A DNA stretch of 64,000 nt from Zygnema cylindricum (GCA_037447655.1 JBBHKE010000395.1:59948-123947), one strand, 5' to 3'; shown: positions 11,157 to 24,300, numbered from the stretch's first letter. Program-made: numbers and translations. The notes: generated by a model from the sequence alone, not told the origin.

Positions 11157-14100
11157 GGTTATGGGCCCACTCTCTAGGGTGCCCATATTTAATGGATCAT
11201 ACTTTCTTTATTCGGAAATGATGATGGAGGGAGAACTTTTTGAGAAGCACCTATATGCATAGTGTCCGTGCAAATTTGATGCCCACCTCCACCTGCATTT
11301 CAGGAACACATTTTTGTGACACCTCCGTCACAACAACATTTAAAACATCACCAACCATCACGAACGATGACGACGAAGGGGTGGAAATTATCATGGAAGG
11401 AGAAAAAGGAAGAGTTGCCTCTCGAGGGACTCTGTTTATACTGGCAGCAGCACCACCCGCAATGGTGACTAGGAATCTAAACGAACGGTCAAAATATGAA
11501 AATTGGAACTATAAGGACAAGGTGGCTAAGCTCTTAATTCTCAAAAGTGTAGTGAACGCTATTGCCATTCACCTAATGCATGTTAGATCTTCCTCTCAGA
11601 TTCGGGTATCTCTTGTAAACAAATATAAGAGTGGGTCATTGCAACAGCAACTGCTAGCAGAAAATAAGATTGTAGCTTATACTTACAAGGGAGGAAATAT
11701 GAATGATTATTGCAATGACTTAGGAGCATAATTTGGAGAGCTAGAGAGTGCAGGAAAGTCATGGTCTAAGAGACAAAGAGTAAATACACTGATAAAGAAA
11801 CTACTTAAAGAATATAAGAATATCATTAATCGGTTGCATGATCTAGGTTATAGCAATTGGAAAGTGGATGATACAGTGGGGGTGATTTTAGTGAAAGAGA
11901 GTACCATAGAACTTAGAAGAGGAAGTCCGAATAATCAAGCATTGGTTGCAAGATCTGATTGGCGGAAGCTTGATGAGGAAAAGGGAAAGGATCCCTATCA
12001 AAACTTTGGAGGAAAAAGACAAAGAGGTGGCAGATTTGATTGACAAAGGAGAGGAGCTCCTCGAGGTGGATTATGTCACTTCTGCAAGAAACCGGGACAT
12101 TTTATGGCATATTGTGTCAAGCTTCCAGATCTCCTACTCAAAGATGGACAAGGTTCCTAAAAGATGGAGGAAAGAAAATGGCTTTTCTGACTCAAGTTCG
12201 TGACCAGGAAGAATATGAGGTAATCGAACTGGAAGAGGAGCTTGAGGAGCTTCTTCTTAAACCAAAAACCAATGAGAAACATGCAGACTTTCTACGAATA
12301 CAAAAGTATGCTTTTGAAGGCAAGATGGATCCACTTGAGGATGGGTGGATCATAGGCTCATGGGCCTTAATGCATTTGTGGAAGGATAAGAGGTAGTTTA
12401 CTAAATTAAGAAAAATTCCAACAGTTGAGATAGAGTATGGAGATGGTAGAGTAGAAACTGTTAGTTTTTGGAAACCTTTAGCAATCTCCATTTCACATTG
12501 AGATGCTGCCATGCTGGGCTGGTCACACCGCAGTCATAGCAGCGTGTATAAGGAAGATGTTGTGTTGCCATGCTGCACTGGTCAAACACCGCAGCCATAG
12601 CAGTTTGTGCTGGGTCATTTTTGGTTAAAGGATAAATCGTCGTAGACAAGATTTACTGTTATACGTAACTCAAAAAAAGGAGTACACAGTCTTGGTACAC
12701 TTCAGGCACACATGTCAGTCTGCGAGGAAGTCAAGATTAGTTATTTCGGACAGAAAAGTACAAGTTCACTTGGGGGCCTGATTTACACGTGGAGGATCAT
12801 CTGCGGTGCTGAAAGAATGCGCCAACGGCGGACAAAGTCCGCCGTCATTTTGGAAGAAGAACATTGACTGTGCCTTCATTTCAGCGGACAAAATTTAACC
12901 GCGTACTATTTTACTTTAGCGGCTGCTAGTTTTAGGTTATTGTAAAAATTTTGTGTACGGTTGACGGTGGGGTTTTTGGTTTGATAAAGTTTAGTTTACC
13001 GGCTGACCACGTTTATTCTGGTACGATGTAGATCAGCTGTAGGTTTACTTGTATATGTAGGACGTAGAATACTTTGGAGTTATGTATGACTTGGATGTAA
13101 ACTGCGAAGCAATTTTTTGGTTGTTTTTGAATTACAAGATCATTGTGATCTTTAGGCAAAATATTGTGAAATTTTGCATCTAGTTTCCTTCTTGTATAAT
13201 TTATATTGTGGCAAATTTGCACGCCTAGGGTATGTCTGGTTTGCTTCAGGCTTCTTTGCGAAGGCGGTCTTTTGTGGGATATCGTGAGAGTATCCTCTTT
13301 GTGCATTGTTATTATGGCAAATGCTGGTGCTTCTTCTTCTGTTTCTGGTGTACCAGTTGCCTCAGGACAACAAAAACAACAAGTCTTGTTGGATTGGTTG
13401 ATTTAAAAGTTCTAGTCGATGGAAAAGCTTCAATTGTAACTCTCCTAGATGTTCTTTACATTCCACAACTTAGCAAGAATCTAGTCTCTACAACTGTTCT
13501 AGACAAAAAAAAGCTCGAAATCGGAACTAAGAAAGGAATCTTGACAGCTACTTTTAACAATGAGGTTTATTTCATAGCCGAAAAGGGTGGTCAAAGAATG
13601 TGTAGAATTGTACTTTGCAATGAAAAGGGTGTTCTCTACTCGTGTGGAAGTGATATGATGCTTTGGCACCAGAGGTTAGGTCATGTGTATCTAGATAGAT
13701 TAAAGAAAATGAGAAAAAAAAAGAATAGTGGATAAAATTGAGTTTGAAGATGAAGAGACCTCACATGATTGTAGTGTCATAGACTTCCTTTTCCAAAAGC
13801 ATCCACATTTAGAAGAGAGAAAGTATTAGATCTAGTTCACAGTGATGTTTGGGGACCAGCTAAGTATGCTTCACATGGGGGAGAAAGATAGATGCTAACC
13901 ATTACATATGATTGGTCTAGATACACTAAGGTATATTTTCTTAGACATAAGTCAGAGGTACTAAGATGTTTCAAAGAATACAAAGTATGGAGTGAAAAAT
14001 TACATCAAACCTCACTAAAAGAGATAAGAAGTGATAATAGGAAAGAATACACATCAAAAAAATTTGAAGATTTTTTTAAAGAAGAAGGAATCCATCATCA

Positions 14101-16459
14101 GAAATTTGTTCCTTATAAAACCGGAACAAAATGGAGTAGCAAAAAAAGTGAATAGAACTTTAGGAGATATGTCCACAAGTATGCTAACTGATAAAAGAAT
14201 ATGATTGCAGTTTTGGGTTGAGTCTATCTACTATGCTAACTTTATCAAAAATAGAGTGCTAACTTCAGCAAATAAGAAGGAAACTCCATATGAAAGGTGG
14301 ACAGGAAGAAAACCAGATTTGTCTAGTTTGAGAGTGTTCAAAAGTCAAGTCTAAAGTCTGGATTCCGATAAGACTAAATGAAAATTAGAGGGAAGAGGGA
14401 AACCAGGATATCTTGTAGGATGTGATGAGAGCAAAAAATGATATCGAGGGTATGACTTGGAAAAGACAGATATCATTTTGGTAAAACACATAGTGGTGAT
14501 GAATGAAGTAAAGTATATTGATCCATTCAAATATACCAAAGAATTCAAAATCAGATTTGAATCGGGTCAGTATTCTGACATTGACTAGGGATATGAACAG
14601 AAGGAAGACAAGGAGAAGGAAAAATCTGCAGATGTGCCTAAGGAGAAGGACGAAAAGACAATAGTCGAGGTAACACCACAATACGAAGTGGAAACCGCCG
14701 AGGAACCTTATCAAACACCGGAATTGGAAGATAGGGGAGATGAAAATCTTCCTAAACGAAACCCGAGGATGCCTTCCATACCGACGTCAAATTTTGAAGG
14801 AGGAAAAAGAAGTAGTAAACGGCTTCAAGAAAGGCGTGTAAATATCAAACTTAGAAAGATGTCTCACCTAGAAGAACTTCAAACATACTTATAAGCCATA
14901 AATACCTCAGAAAGCAGCTGGTGGATAACTACCATCAATGAAGAAATGGCCTCTATCATGAAGCTAATACATGGGAGTTCGTAGGTTGTCCACCGGACAG
15001 AAAACCGATAGGATGTAAGTGGGTTTATTAGCTTAAAACTAAACCCTGATAATACCATTGAGAGATATAAGGCTAGGTTGGTTGCTAAAGGTTATAATCA
15101 AAAAGAATGACAAGCCCATAAAGAAACCTTTGCACCCGTAGTCAGATTCCCTTCTGTCACAATCCTCTTAAGTTTAGCCGCAACAGAGGATATGGAAATA
15201 CACTAGATGGATATTAAGACCGCCTTCTTACACAAAGAGTTGGAAGAAGAAATCTACATGAGGCAACTGGAAGGATTCGTGGAAAGTGGAGAAGAAAACA
15301 AGGTGTGCAAACTGATAAAATCACTTTATGGCCATAAGCAAGCCCCGCGGCAATGGAACATAAAACTCGACGAATTTTTGACAGGTTTGGGATACATTAG
15401 AATAAGTTTAGATCACTCCATATATATATTTGAGGATGAAAATGGAGTGATATTTATTGCTATTTATGTTGATGATTTGTTAGTCTTAAGCAAGTCCTTC
15501 GATAAAGTTAATAAACTCAAACAGGATCTAAGAAGTCGGTTTGACATGAAAGATCTCGCCGAAGCAAAATACATTTTGGGGATTCATATGGAGAGGGATA
15601 GAGGGAATATAATTAAAAGACTCACTTAGAAAAAAACTATCAGTAATGTGCTAGAAAAGTTTTAGATGGAGAAAGCAAGTGGGTGTACCACTCTCATGGA
15701 ACTGAAGAAAGTATCGGTGGGGAGTGAAGAGGGGGGAATATTGATTTTGATGTATGAGGTGGATGAGGAAGAAAAGAGGTTTATGGAAGGACTTCTTTAT
15801 AAGCAAATTATAGGCAATTTAATTTACTTTATGAGTTGTACACGTTCAAACATAGTTGCGGCTATAGGTGTTCTCAGTAAGGTCTAAATGAACCTAGGAA
15901 GAGAGACAGGGAAGCAGCCAAAATAGTGATGAGATATTTGGTGGGAACAAGGGAATTATGGTTACATTTGGGAGGGGAGCAAACTAACATCACCACTTGA
16001 AGTGATGTCAATTATGGGGATGTGCCTTTGAGACGATGTACAACTGGACATGTGTTGCAAATTCGATATGGTGCATGTTGTTGGAGTAGCAAACAGCAGA
16101 AAGTAGTTGCTTAGTCCACTATAGAGGCTAAATCCCTGGCTTTATGTGCTGCCACTAAAGAATTAATGTTGGTAAAATCTCTACTCGAAGAACTTCGGCT
16201 CATGAAATCTAGGACTCAAAATGTCTTTTGTGATAATCAAGCTGTTATCTCTATCGCAGCTAGTCCAAAACACCATTTCAAAGCTAAACAAATGGATATA
16301 AGTCTTAGCTTTGTCAAAGAGAAGGTTGAGGATAAAATAATTAAAGTTGTTCATAAAAGTGATAAAGAGATGATTGGTGACATAATGACAAAACCGGTAC
16401 CTTCTCCTAAGTTAAAATTCTGCAGAGAAAATTGTGGACATAAATTGAAAGTTGACTAA
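11157..16459 (+). pseudogene. copia gag-pol remnant of copy C, interrupted
   Basis: Gag is open for 163 codons at 11240-11731. The CCHC knuckle (CHFCKKPGHFMAYC) is near 12076-12117. The protease motif near 12345 has decayed to WIIGSWALMH. After the insertion at 12459-13378, pol resumes with integrase (about 13380-14440) and reverse transcriptase (about 14770-15870). The latter keeps AIYVDDLLVL within the open stretch 15207-15629. RNase H follows (about 15890-16459). Scattered stops and frameshifts make it non-functional. Confidence 0.85.
12459..13378 (+). mobile_element. foreign LTR-like segment inserted in copy C
   Basis: About 920 bases absent from A and B separate the protease and GAG-pre-integrase regions of C. 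The left edge begins TGTTAGTTTTTGG, like an LTR start. Near the right edge a short open frame starts MANAGASSSVSG at 13316, which could be the start of another gag. The right junction falls in ACAAGTCT, a sequence also present at the uninterrupted site in A. A short direct repeat (TGCCATGCTG, CATAGCAG) occurs at about 12506-12603. I see no clear target-site duplication. Confidence 0.5.
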
Positions 16460-16472
16460 TAATTAAGGGGAG

Positions 16473-17036
16473 GGTTGAAAAGAACTAATTAAATATTCAC
16501 TTCTTAATTTAGACTCTAGAGTGAAAAGAGAGAGAGAGAGTCACCATGGCTGCCACCATAGTTAGAAAAAAACAGGCAGACAGATTCATAGATAGCCAAA
16601 ATGTTGCCCTAAACCGGATTTGAACCTAGGTGTGCGAAGTATTATATAAACGTACACCTTATCCATTATGGCATTGACCAAACGATTGAACGTATTTCGC
16701 TATTAGATGAAAGTGTTACGCAAATGTCACTTTCATTAAAACAAACCAAAATTGACGAAACGGCATATATAGTCAAACGGTGCTCGCGGACGCGAATCTA
16801 ACCATGTAAAATACATGATCGGACTGACGTCGTCGCCGCCGCCAAACCCGAATAAATCTTTGGCGACTTTTAAACATACAGGCGCGTTGTGCCACGTGGC
16901 GCCACATCATTGGACGCCGAAAAGGATGGGAGGAGGAACAATGGCTCCCATGTTGACAAGTGTCAACCAGAAGGCCATATTGTACAATGGTCGTACAAGA
17001 AGTACAATCGGACAGTGTACCTTCTTATACTATACA
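16473..17036 (+). repeat. copia LTR, truncated 3' LTR of copy C
   Basis: It follows the polypurine run AATTAAGGGGAG. Its first base has changed, so it reads GGTTGAAAAG rather than TGTTGAAAAG. It carries the antisense tRNA-like block at about 16615-16680 and stops where a new TGTTGAAAAAGG begins at 17037. Confidence 0.7.
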
Positions 17037-17290
17037 TGTTGAAAAAGGTAATTTATATCTTGTCTCTATTTTAGTTTAGTCTCTAACGACATAGAGAGAG
17101 AGAGAATGAAAGACACGCCATGGCTGTCGCGCTATTCAGAAAGGTGGTAGACTGAAGTAAAGGGCATTTTTTTACTAAAATGTCGCCTTTAACCGGATTT
17201 GACCCTGGGTCTGCCGACTACATATAACGGGACACCTTAACCATTTAGCCGTCAACGATGAAATCATTTTATTTGATACGTACTTAAACT
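17037..17290 (+). repeat. copia LTR 5' fragment
   Basis: It begins TGTTGAAAAAGG and follows the first ~250 bases of the LTR type of copies A-C, including the antisense tRNA-like block at about 17190-17260. It gives way to LTR sequence of the opposite orientation. Confidence 0.6.
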
Positions 17291-17690
17291 ATGACAGGAC
17301 GGCAAATTCACACCATCTGGATCTATGTATACCGTAAACAGTTACAGTTAAATGATTTAACCTACGTATTAATGTTTAAGTAAATATCGTACTATATATT
17401 CCGTAACACTACTGCTAGACTTAACGGCTAAGGCTACCGGCTATTTTTGGTTGTCGGCCGGCAGGTACCAGGATCAAATCCTGTGGCCGGCATATACCTT
17501 TTAGTAAATAATCCCTTAACTAGTATAAATTTCCCGTAAACCTCAGGATAGCCTAGGTAGCCATGACTCTAGCTTCCTCTCCAATTTCTCAGTGACTGCG
17601 ACAAGTTTGAGAGTTGGAGAGAGAAGTTAGAGGTGGACTGCCTCAGCTTCTTTATTTCTATTCAGACCTAGAAAATACTTTAAAACCATT
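17291..17690 (-). repeat. copia LTR fragment, minus orientation
   Basis: Read on the minus strand it begins near 17690 with AAGTATTTTCTAGG, as do the G- and E-type LTRs. It includes a tRNA-like block at about 17425-17500 (the sequence ACCAGGATCAAATCCTG forms a perfect T-arm-like hairpin). The segment at 17343-17405 matches the one near 50980-51056. Confidence 0.6.
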
Positions 17691-18792
17691 AGTTTCTACA
17701 TGGTTTTGGTTTACCTGCCATCTTTTTGTATTTTCGTTGCTTTTGCCTTGCTTATCCTTTTTGTTTATTCCCCCCACCTGTAGTTTTTCAGTTTTAGCAT
17801 TGCTGCCTCCTTTTGTTCCCATGGACTCAGATGGTTTACCATCGCGCTTTTTAATAAAGTCAGCATATATATGCTATTGATACCATCGTGCTTTTTAATT
17901 TATCCTGCCACTTTTTTTTTGAAGGAATAATTGGTGTAAATGCGAAATTATAATGTGTAATACTACACCGCCCATCATTATTAAAATAATGGATTAATGT
18001 TAGATAATTGACTAGTGTGAATGCGGGTTTAGAATATGCAATATTACTTTAGTGCAAGAAGATGTGGCAGATTGTATCCCACGTCCTTAAAGTCTTCTCT
18101 AAAATAGTGTTTGTTAACACTATTTCATGATTTTCAGTGAAAAAAAGTCATGAAAGCGCCAACATTGTTTAATTTAGAGAGCCACAATCACGTTTTTTTA
18201 ATAGTGTCTTGTATTGTGTTATTAACAACAACTCTCAATATCGGATCACATTCATACAAGACTGTCGAGAAAATATGTGTATCATATCACAAGTTGCTCT
18301 ACTTATAAGAGGAGACTGAAAGTAACATTACAAAAAGTACAAAAGACACCACGGCATTAACTCGTGAAACTTCCAGTTTAAGTCAAAGTCATTGATCTTT
18401 AAGGTTGGAATCATAAAAGAATTTTTGCTTGTGCTAGTTTTTCTTTTTGAGCTGCATTGGGGTTCTGTCAAAAAGTTATTATTTTGGGTACTCTATTTTG
18501 TTGTTATTTCCCATTATGCTTGCCCTTGTTTGTATGTCGTTTCCTTAATTCTTTCAACCCGTTTTTCTTTTTGTTTTTTCATCTGTTTTTCCTTTCATTT
18601 CACCAGTGTTCTGTTTTTCAGTTTTGTTTTGGCCTCATTCTCACTTCTTTTGTTCCCATATGTATGCTCTTTCCGCACTTTTAGGGTTTCTGCACCAAGT
18701 CTATCTCTCTCTCTGTGATTCCACCTATTTGTATGCTATAATACATTGCACTTTCCTTTTTTCTCGTTTTTTCTGAATATATTTATTGAATA
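17691..18792. other. pyrimidine-rich DNA with a dispersed repeat
   Basis: I see no credible gene. The segment 17703-17838 is repeated as a reverse complement at 57424-57537, and a diverged copy seems to lie at about 18455-18690. The open frames here reflect T-rich composition rather than coding. Confidence 0.4.
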
Positions 18793-19090
18793 TTGCAGCC
18801 CTATGTTATAAATAGCGCCATTTTCCGCTCCTACATTTTTGTCTTTTCCTCCTACATTACGCGACATAACATCCTCCCGGTAACCATGTACCTCCGGATC
18901 TGGCCTATTTCGTCTTTTCCTCCTGCATTTTTGTCTTTTGTCTTTTCCTCCTACATTACGCGACAGAACATCCTCCCGATAACCATGTACCTCCGCATCT
19001 GGCCTATTTCGTCTTTTCCTCCTACATTTTTGTCTTTTCCTCCTACATTACGCGACAAAACATCCTCCCGGTAACCATGTACCTCCGGAT
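18793..19090. repeat. tandem repeat, three units of ~92-99 bp
   Basis: The block TTTTCCTCCTACATTACGCG followed by CATCCTCCCG and ACCATGTACCTCCG occurs three times, with the ATTACGCGAC core at 18856, 18955 and 19047. The units are nearly identical, which suggests recent expansion. Confidence 0.75.
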
Positions 19091-19249
19091 CTAGCCTGCG
19101 GCTGCTGTCAACAGCACGCACATTGGCGAAACCACAGGTGTGACCCCCCTATGTCATCACTAGCTCCCCTGCTCTACCGGTGAATGGCTTGATTCTCCAC
19201 CCCCCAAATAGTGTAACGCGTGGTGATCTGTGATTACAGTGATCCGGTT
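19091..19249. other. no recognised feature
   Basis: I see no gene, repeat or regulatory signal in this short stretch between the tandem repeat and the gypsy remnant. Confidence 0.3.
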
Positions 19250-19827
19250 ACCCTAAATGTAGCACTTCTAGCCTTCTAAGGCATTAATGATTACTATTGT
19301 CTCTTTCTCATATGTAGCCCAATTAAGTTCCGCTGCTTTTAGCTTCCGTATGTCATAGGCAATAGGTTGCACACCTTTTCCATAATCTTACATAAGAATC
19401 GCTCCAATAGCCGTATCATTAGCGTTAGGTTTTCTCGTCCAAAGTAACTCAAGAGCGGGAACAGCTAGCACAAGGGCGGTAACCAACCGCTCCTTTAGCG
19501 TGGTAAAGGCTGCCCCTTCCGCCGTTTTCCACTCATAGGGCACGTCATTCTTGAGGAGGTGCGGGAGTGGTGCAGCAAATTTTGCCAAACCTTTGAAAAA
19601 TCGTCGATAGTAGGAGCATAATCCAAGAAAGCTCTGTAACTACGTAACTTTAGTCGGCTCCAGCCACTCCTTAACTACCCTAGTTTTGTTCGGATTCACT
19701 GTGATCCCATCCCGGCTCACCTCATGACTCAAACATTAAATTTTCTCCTTCACGAAGTCACATTTACTCTTCTTCGCGTACAACTTATTCTCCCTAAGGA
19801 CGTGTAAGACCGTTAGCAGGTGCTCCA
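19250..19827 (-). pseudogene. Ty3/gypsy pol fragment (RT end to RNase H start)
   Basis: On the minus strand the translation reads HLLTVLHVLRENKLYAKKSK, then LGLCSYYRRF, then APLPHLLKN, then AAFTTLKERL, then DTAIGAILM. This is the end of gypsy reverse transcriptase, the connection domain and the start of RNase H, with two internal stops upstream. Both ends are missing. It is cut on the high-coordinate side by the LTR of element E at 19828, so it is an older resident. Confidence 0.75.
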
Positions 19828-20456
19828 TGAAATTTTATGGGCAGTATTGCCACATAGAATTCGCAGATCAAAAGAAGCTAACCTAGATAGTGCCGACTCC
19901 AAGTTTAAATAAACCCAAATGATTGACCCCTTGACAATAAAAAACCCATTAAAGCTTCACCCATAAGAAACAAGAATTTTTGTTGTGCTCAGTTCCACCA
20001 CAGAATGCAAAGTTAGAATATGTGAGTTGGATACATTCACCCACTTCAAATTTCCCTCAAAAATGCAGCCACCCAAGCACGCAAAAACTCTGACCGACTA
20101 TTCCACTGTGTAGCCTAGACTCTCTTAAGTCCGCAACAAAAAGAAACACTGAAAATGGCTTAGTAAATTCATAGTTATGGCTGGCCAAAGTTTGCCTTTT
20201 ATACAAGATGCTCTCAACGAGAGGCTGCTACCTACCCAAAAAAAATTCTAAGTCCTAAACCCCTCTCTAAACCCCGTAGTATTGAGGTATGGACCAATCA
20301 CATTACTGTATATTACATAAAGGTACAGGTACCGGTGTATTTTTTGTAGGGTCATCGTACGATATGGCTAAAAAGTCATCACATGTCATATCCGGACTAG
20401 TTCTTATATTCCCCAAAATTCCAACTTCCAAATGTTATCTCTCCAAGTGGAGCTAG
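19828..20456 (-). repeat. 3' LTR of element E, distal piece
   Basis: It aligns with 28455-29080 of the 5' LTR of E, for example at CAAGAATTT..TGTTGTGCTCAGTTCC and at ACCAATCACATTACTGTAT. It stops at 20456 where element D begins, and the alignment continues at about 26069. Confidence 0.7.
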
Positions 20457-21379
20457 TGTTCAGATCACAAGATTTAGGGGAGGGTTTCTCTAGGTTTTAA
20501 TTTGTTAAAATAGTTAAAAGAAAAGCACAGACAGTCTGCCTCCACCTTCTCTATCTTGCCCCTATACTTGTTGTAGTCATTGAAGGAGAGAGAAGACGGT
20601 GGAGCCATGGTTTCCTCAGCTCCATAGGGAGGACTAAAGAGTGACCTGAAACACTCTAAACAAAAAGGTTGAGTCCGGCAGGACTCGAACCTCCGATCGG
20701 CAGAGCGAGGCGTACTAGATCATTAATCCGATTAATAGAATTACAAAGTGCGAACATAGAAACTAGTTGACTTTTGGTACGCACAACACAAATGTACAGG
20801 ACATTTATTTTTGAACGGCGAGCATTTAAAGCCGGTTTAGATCCGACGGCCCGCGTCATCATTGAGATCGCGGAATGGCCGCCTTAGCGGTTTTTGGACA
20901 TTACATGACTTGACGACACGTGGCAAGGTATCATTGAGAAGAGGAAATCTCAGAGAACATGAGACCGAGTCTGAAGGAGACAAACGTCCACTCCATGGCC
21001 TTGTCGTACACAGGCCGTACAAAACGTACATCAGCCTTAGTACCTTTCTATATTGTGCAATCTTTTGATTGGTTTGTACATCAGTAGATAGGGGTTGTGA
21101 TAGGGGTTTAGGACTTAGAGGATTGAGGAGGTAGCCGCCTCTCTCCTAACAAGCTTGTATAAATAAGGGCATATTTGCCACTTGATAATTAATCGTCTGG
21201 TTGGGCGTTTTCAATTTTTTTTTTTGTTGTGGACTCAGGGGAGTTCAAAATACTTAGGGGTGTTGTCATATTGTCTATTTGCCTATTTGGGTAGCAGCGG
21301 TCCTAGTTGAAAGTGGGTTAGTCAAAAACTACTTAGAGGCTTCCTGAATTTTGCAGTCTAACGGGGACACAGAATTGCA
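20457..21379 (+). repeat. copia LTR, 5' LTR of copy D (923 bp)
   Basis: It starts TGTTCAGATCAC and ends AGAATTGCA before the primer-binding site. On the antisense strand it contains a tRNA-like block at about 20665-20720 with a perfect GGTTCGAGTCC B-box. It resembles the LTRs of D (3') and F. Confidence 0.78.
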
Positions 21380-24300
21380 GGTTATGGACCCACCCTGTAG
21401 GGTGCCCATCTTCAACAGATGTAGGTTCATTTACTGGGAAGCCATGATGACATGGGACTTGTGTGAAAAACGATACTGGGGTATTGTGAGTGGACAAGTG
21501 AAACGTCCATCTCAGGGAACCCCACTAGGGTTTGGTCGAGTGAGGTTTCTGCAGCAACATCTGCTCCAACGGAGGAGACAAAATATGAGGACACTAATGT
21601 GTCCAAAAAGGGGAAAGGAAAGGAAACACCTCTTATTCCTACTGCCACGGAACCCGAAGCGGTGGGCGTGAAGACCGAGGAAAACAATATTCAAATGTGG
21701 GAGTACACCAACATGAATGCTAGGCATTTCATTTTGCGGCACCTCACTCAAGCTTTAGCCACCTCTCATCTTCACATCTTGAAGGCCAAGGAGTTGTGGG
21801 AAACTTTAGTGGAGATATGTAGAGCTCGTACAATTCAAGAGCTCCAGCTGGCCGAGCAAAGGTTGGGGAGCTATACTTACAAAGGAAGAAAGATGTTAGA
21901 CTACTGCAATGATCTCTCTTGTTTGTATATCGAGATGGAGAGTGCTCGATGGACAGGCACAATGAAGATGAAAGTTAACACCTTCATCATGAAGCTACAT
22001 GAGGAGTATTAAAACATAGTGTACCGAGCAGTTCTTGGAAGTGGAACACAGTGGTCTGAATGATACTCGTGCAAGAAAACAGTATTGAGATCTGTAGAGG
22101 AGGTAAGAGCGTTCAAGCTCTAGCTGCCGAAACGATCCGGTGGAGGAAGGATACTAAGAAGCCGTACAACAGCTTCAAAGGACAAAGAGATCAATTAGGA
22201 GAACCTAGGTCCCTAAAGGGTCTTTGTCATTTCGGCAAAAAGTCGGCACATTTCATAGCTAATTACACCAGGCTGTCTGAGCTAAGGCTCCAAAAAAACC
22301 GTGGAGGGGGTTCTTCCAGAGGGAAGAAGAAGGCACTTGTGGTCACACGAGTCAAAAGAGAGACCAAGGAGGAGGATGGGAGGCTTGTTCTCGAAAAAAA
22401 TCAAAAGGAGAAGGAGATCCCTCAAAAACAGAAGTGTGCCCTTGGATCCATTCGTGAAGCTCCACAGGAAGGATGGATCATCGATTGAGGTGCATCGATA
22501 CATATGTGTCGTGACAGGACCCTCTTCACTAAGCTAAGAAAGATCCTTATTGTAGAAATAGAGTATGGGGACGGGAGAGTAGTTACTACAGATCTAGTGG
22601 GCTCGGTAGATCTGAAAGTCTTAGTGGAAGGTAAGAATTCTATACTCACCTTCTCAGATGTGCTCTACATTCCTCAGTTGAGTAAAAATCTTGTGTCTAC
22701 TTCTGTATTAGATGACAAGGAATTGATACCTTCACTAGAAAGGGAGTCTTCACAACTAAGTATGGGGATGAAGTCTACTTCACAGCAGATAAGGGTAGCC
22801 AATAAATGTTTAGGCTTAACCTGAATAATGAAAAGAAAAGTGCTTACTATAGTGGTGTTCCGAGCTTGATGATCTGGCATAAGCGGTTGGGGTATGTGCA
22901 TTTTGATAGGTTAAGGGAAATGAAGAAACTTGGTGTAGTAGAAGGCTTTCAGTTTGGGGATAATGAAATGATGGATGATTGTACTGGCTGTGCCCAAGGT
23001 AAGGCTAAGAGGTTGCCCTTTCCCAAAACTTCCACATATAGAGGTGAGAAAGTACTAGATTTGGTCCACACAGATATTTGGGGACCAGCAAGAGTACCTT
23101 CGGTTGGGGGAAAGAGGTATATGCTGACAATTATTGCAGACTAGTCTAGATATTCTAGAGTCTATTTCCTAAAAACTCAGTCTCAAACACCAAAATACTT
23201 CAAAGAATACAAAGCCTAGAGTGAGAAGTTGTATGGAACCCCCATTAAGCAAAAAAGGATTGATAATGGGGGAGAGTACACCTCTAACCAATTTGAGGAA
23301 TACTTTAGAGATAAGGGAGTTCAGCCTTAGAAAACAATAGCGAATAATCCAAAACAAAATGGGGTAGCTGAGAGGTTAAACCGTACTCTAGGAGATTGTT
23401 TTTGTAGTATGTTGGCTGACAAGAAAATAGGAAGAAGATTTGGTAGAAGCCATGAACTGTGCTAACTAAAGGGAAACCGAGATATTTTGTGGGATATGAT
23501 GAGGATGTCAATGGATATAGAGTCTATGACTTGAACAAGGACACTGTAAAGACTAGAAACATGAATGAAGGGAAGTCATTTGATCCCTTCAAATACACTA
23601 AGAAAATAAGAATCAGTTTTGAGTCCGAGAGTGAGGAGTACTCGAATCTTCCTAGAGAGACAAAAGTGAAAACGTGATTGCAGATTCAGAGGAGATCCAA
23701 GGTTAGGGAGATATTCCTAAATCTCCTCATATTTACATACACTCTGAGGAGAAAGAGGAAGAGGAGCCAGAACCGGCTTCCATGGATAGGGGAGCGGATA
23801 AGACAGTACGGAAGAATCCAAGACTTCCCTCCATTCGAACTTCGGACTTTGAGGGAGGACGAATGAGCAGCAAAAGGCTACAAGAAAAACAGGTTGCTTA
23901 CAAGGTCACAAATCTATCTCACCCAGATGAGTCTCAATTAAACTCGGAGGCAATAGACAGTTCGGAGAAAGATAGATGGGTCAAAGCCATAAATGATCAG
24001 ATGGCTTCAATCATGGAAGCGAGTACTTGGGAGCTGGTGGACTGTCCTCCGCACAGAAAACCTATTGGGTGCAAATGGGTGTTTAAACTGAAACTGAACC
24101 CATATAATACCATTGAGAGATATAAGGCTTGGTTGGTAGCAAAGGGTTTCACTCAAAAATAGGGGATAGATTATGAGGAGACTTTTGCTCTGGTGGTTCG
24201 ATTCCCATCAGCAAGGATTCTCCTTAGTTTAGCAGCAGAGGAAGACATGGTAATACACTAGATGGATATTAAAGACCTCGTCTCAACGGTGAACTAGAGG

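Larger units (their letters stand above)
10428..17036 (+). mobile_element. Ty1/copia retrotransposon copy C with an inserted foreign LTR segment
   Basis: The 5' LTR (10428-11156) lacks about the first 24 bases. The internal region starts with a primer-binding site at 11157-11171 and ends near 16472. The 3' LTR (about 16473-17036) is cut by another LTR that begins at 17037. A ~920-bp unrelated segment interrupts the protease region at 12459-13378. C is more diverged than A and B are from each other, and it keeps sense codons at most sites where A and B share stops. Confidence 0.87.

Noticed and set aside
17425-17500. possible tRNA gene (+), hairpin around GATCAAATC
   Set aside because: No complete cloverleaf could be drawn, and similar decayed copies occur in other LTR fragments (26290, 29510).
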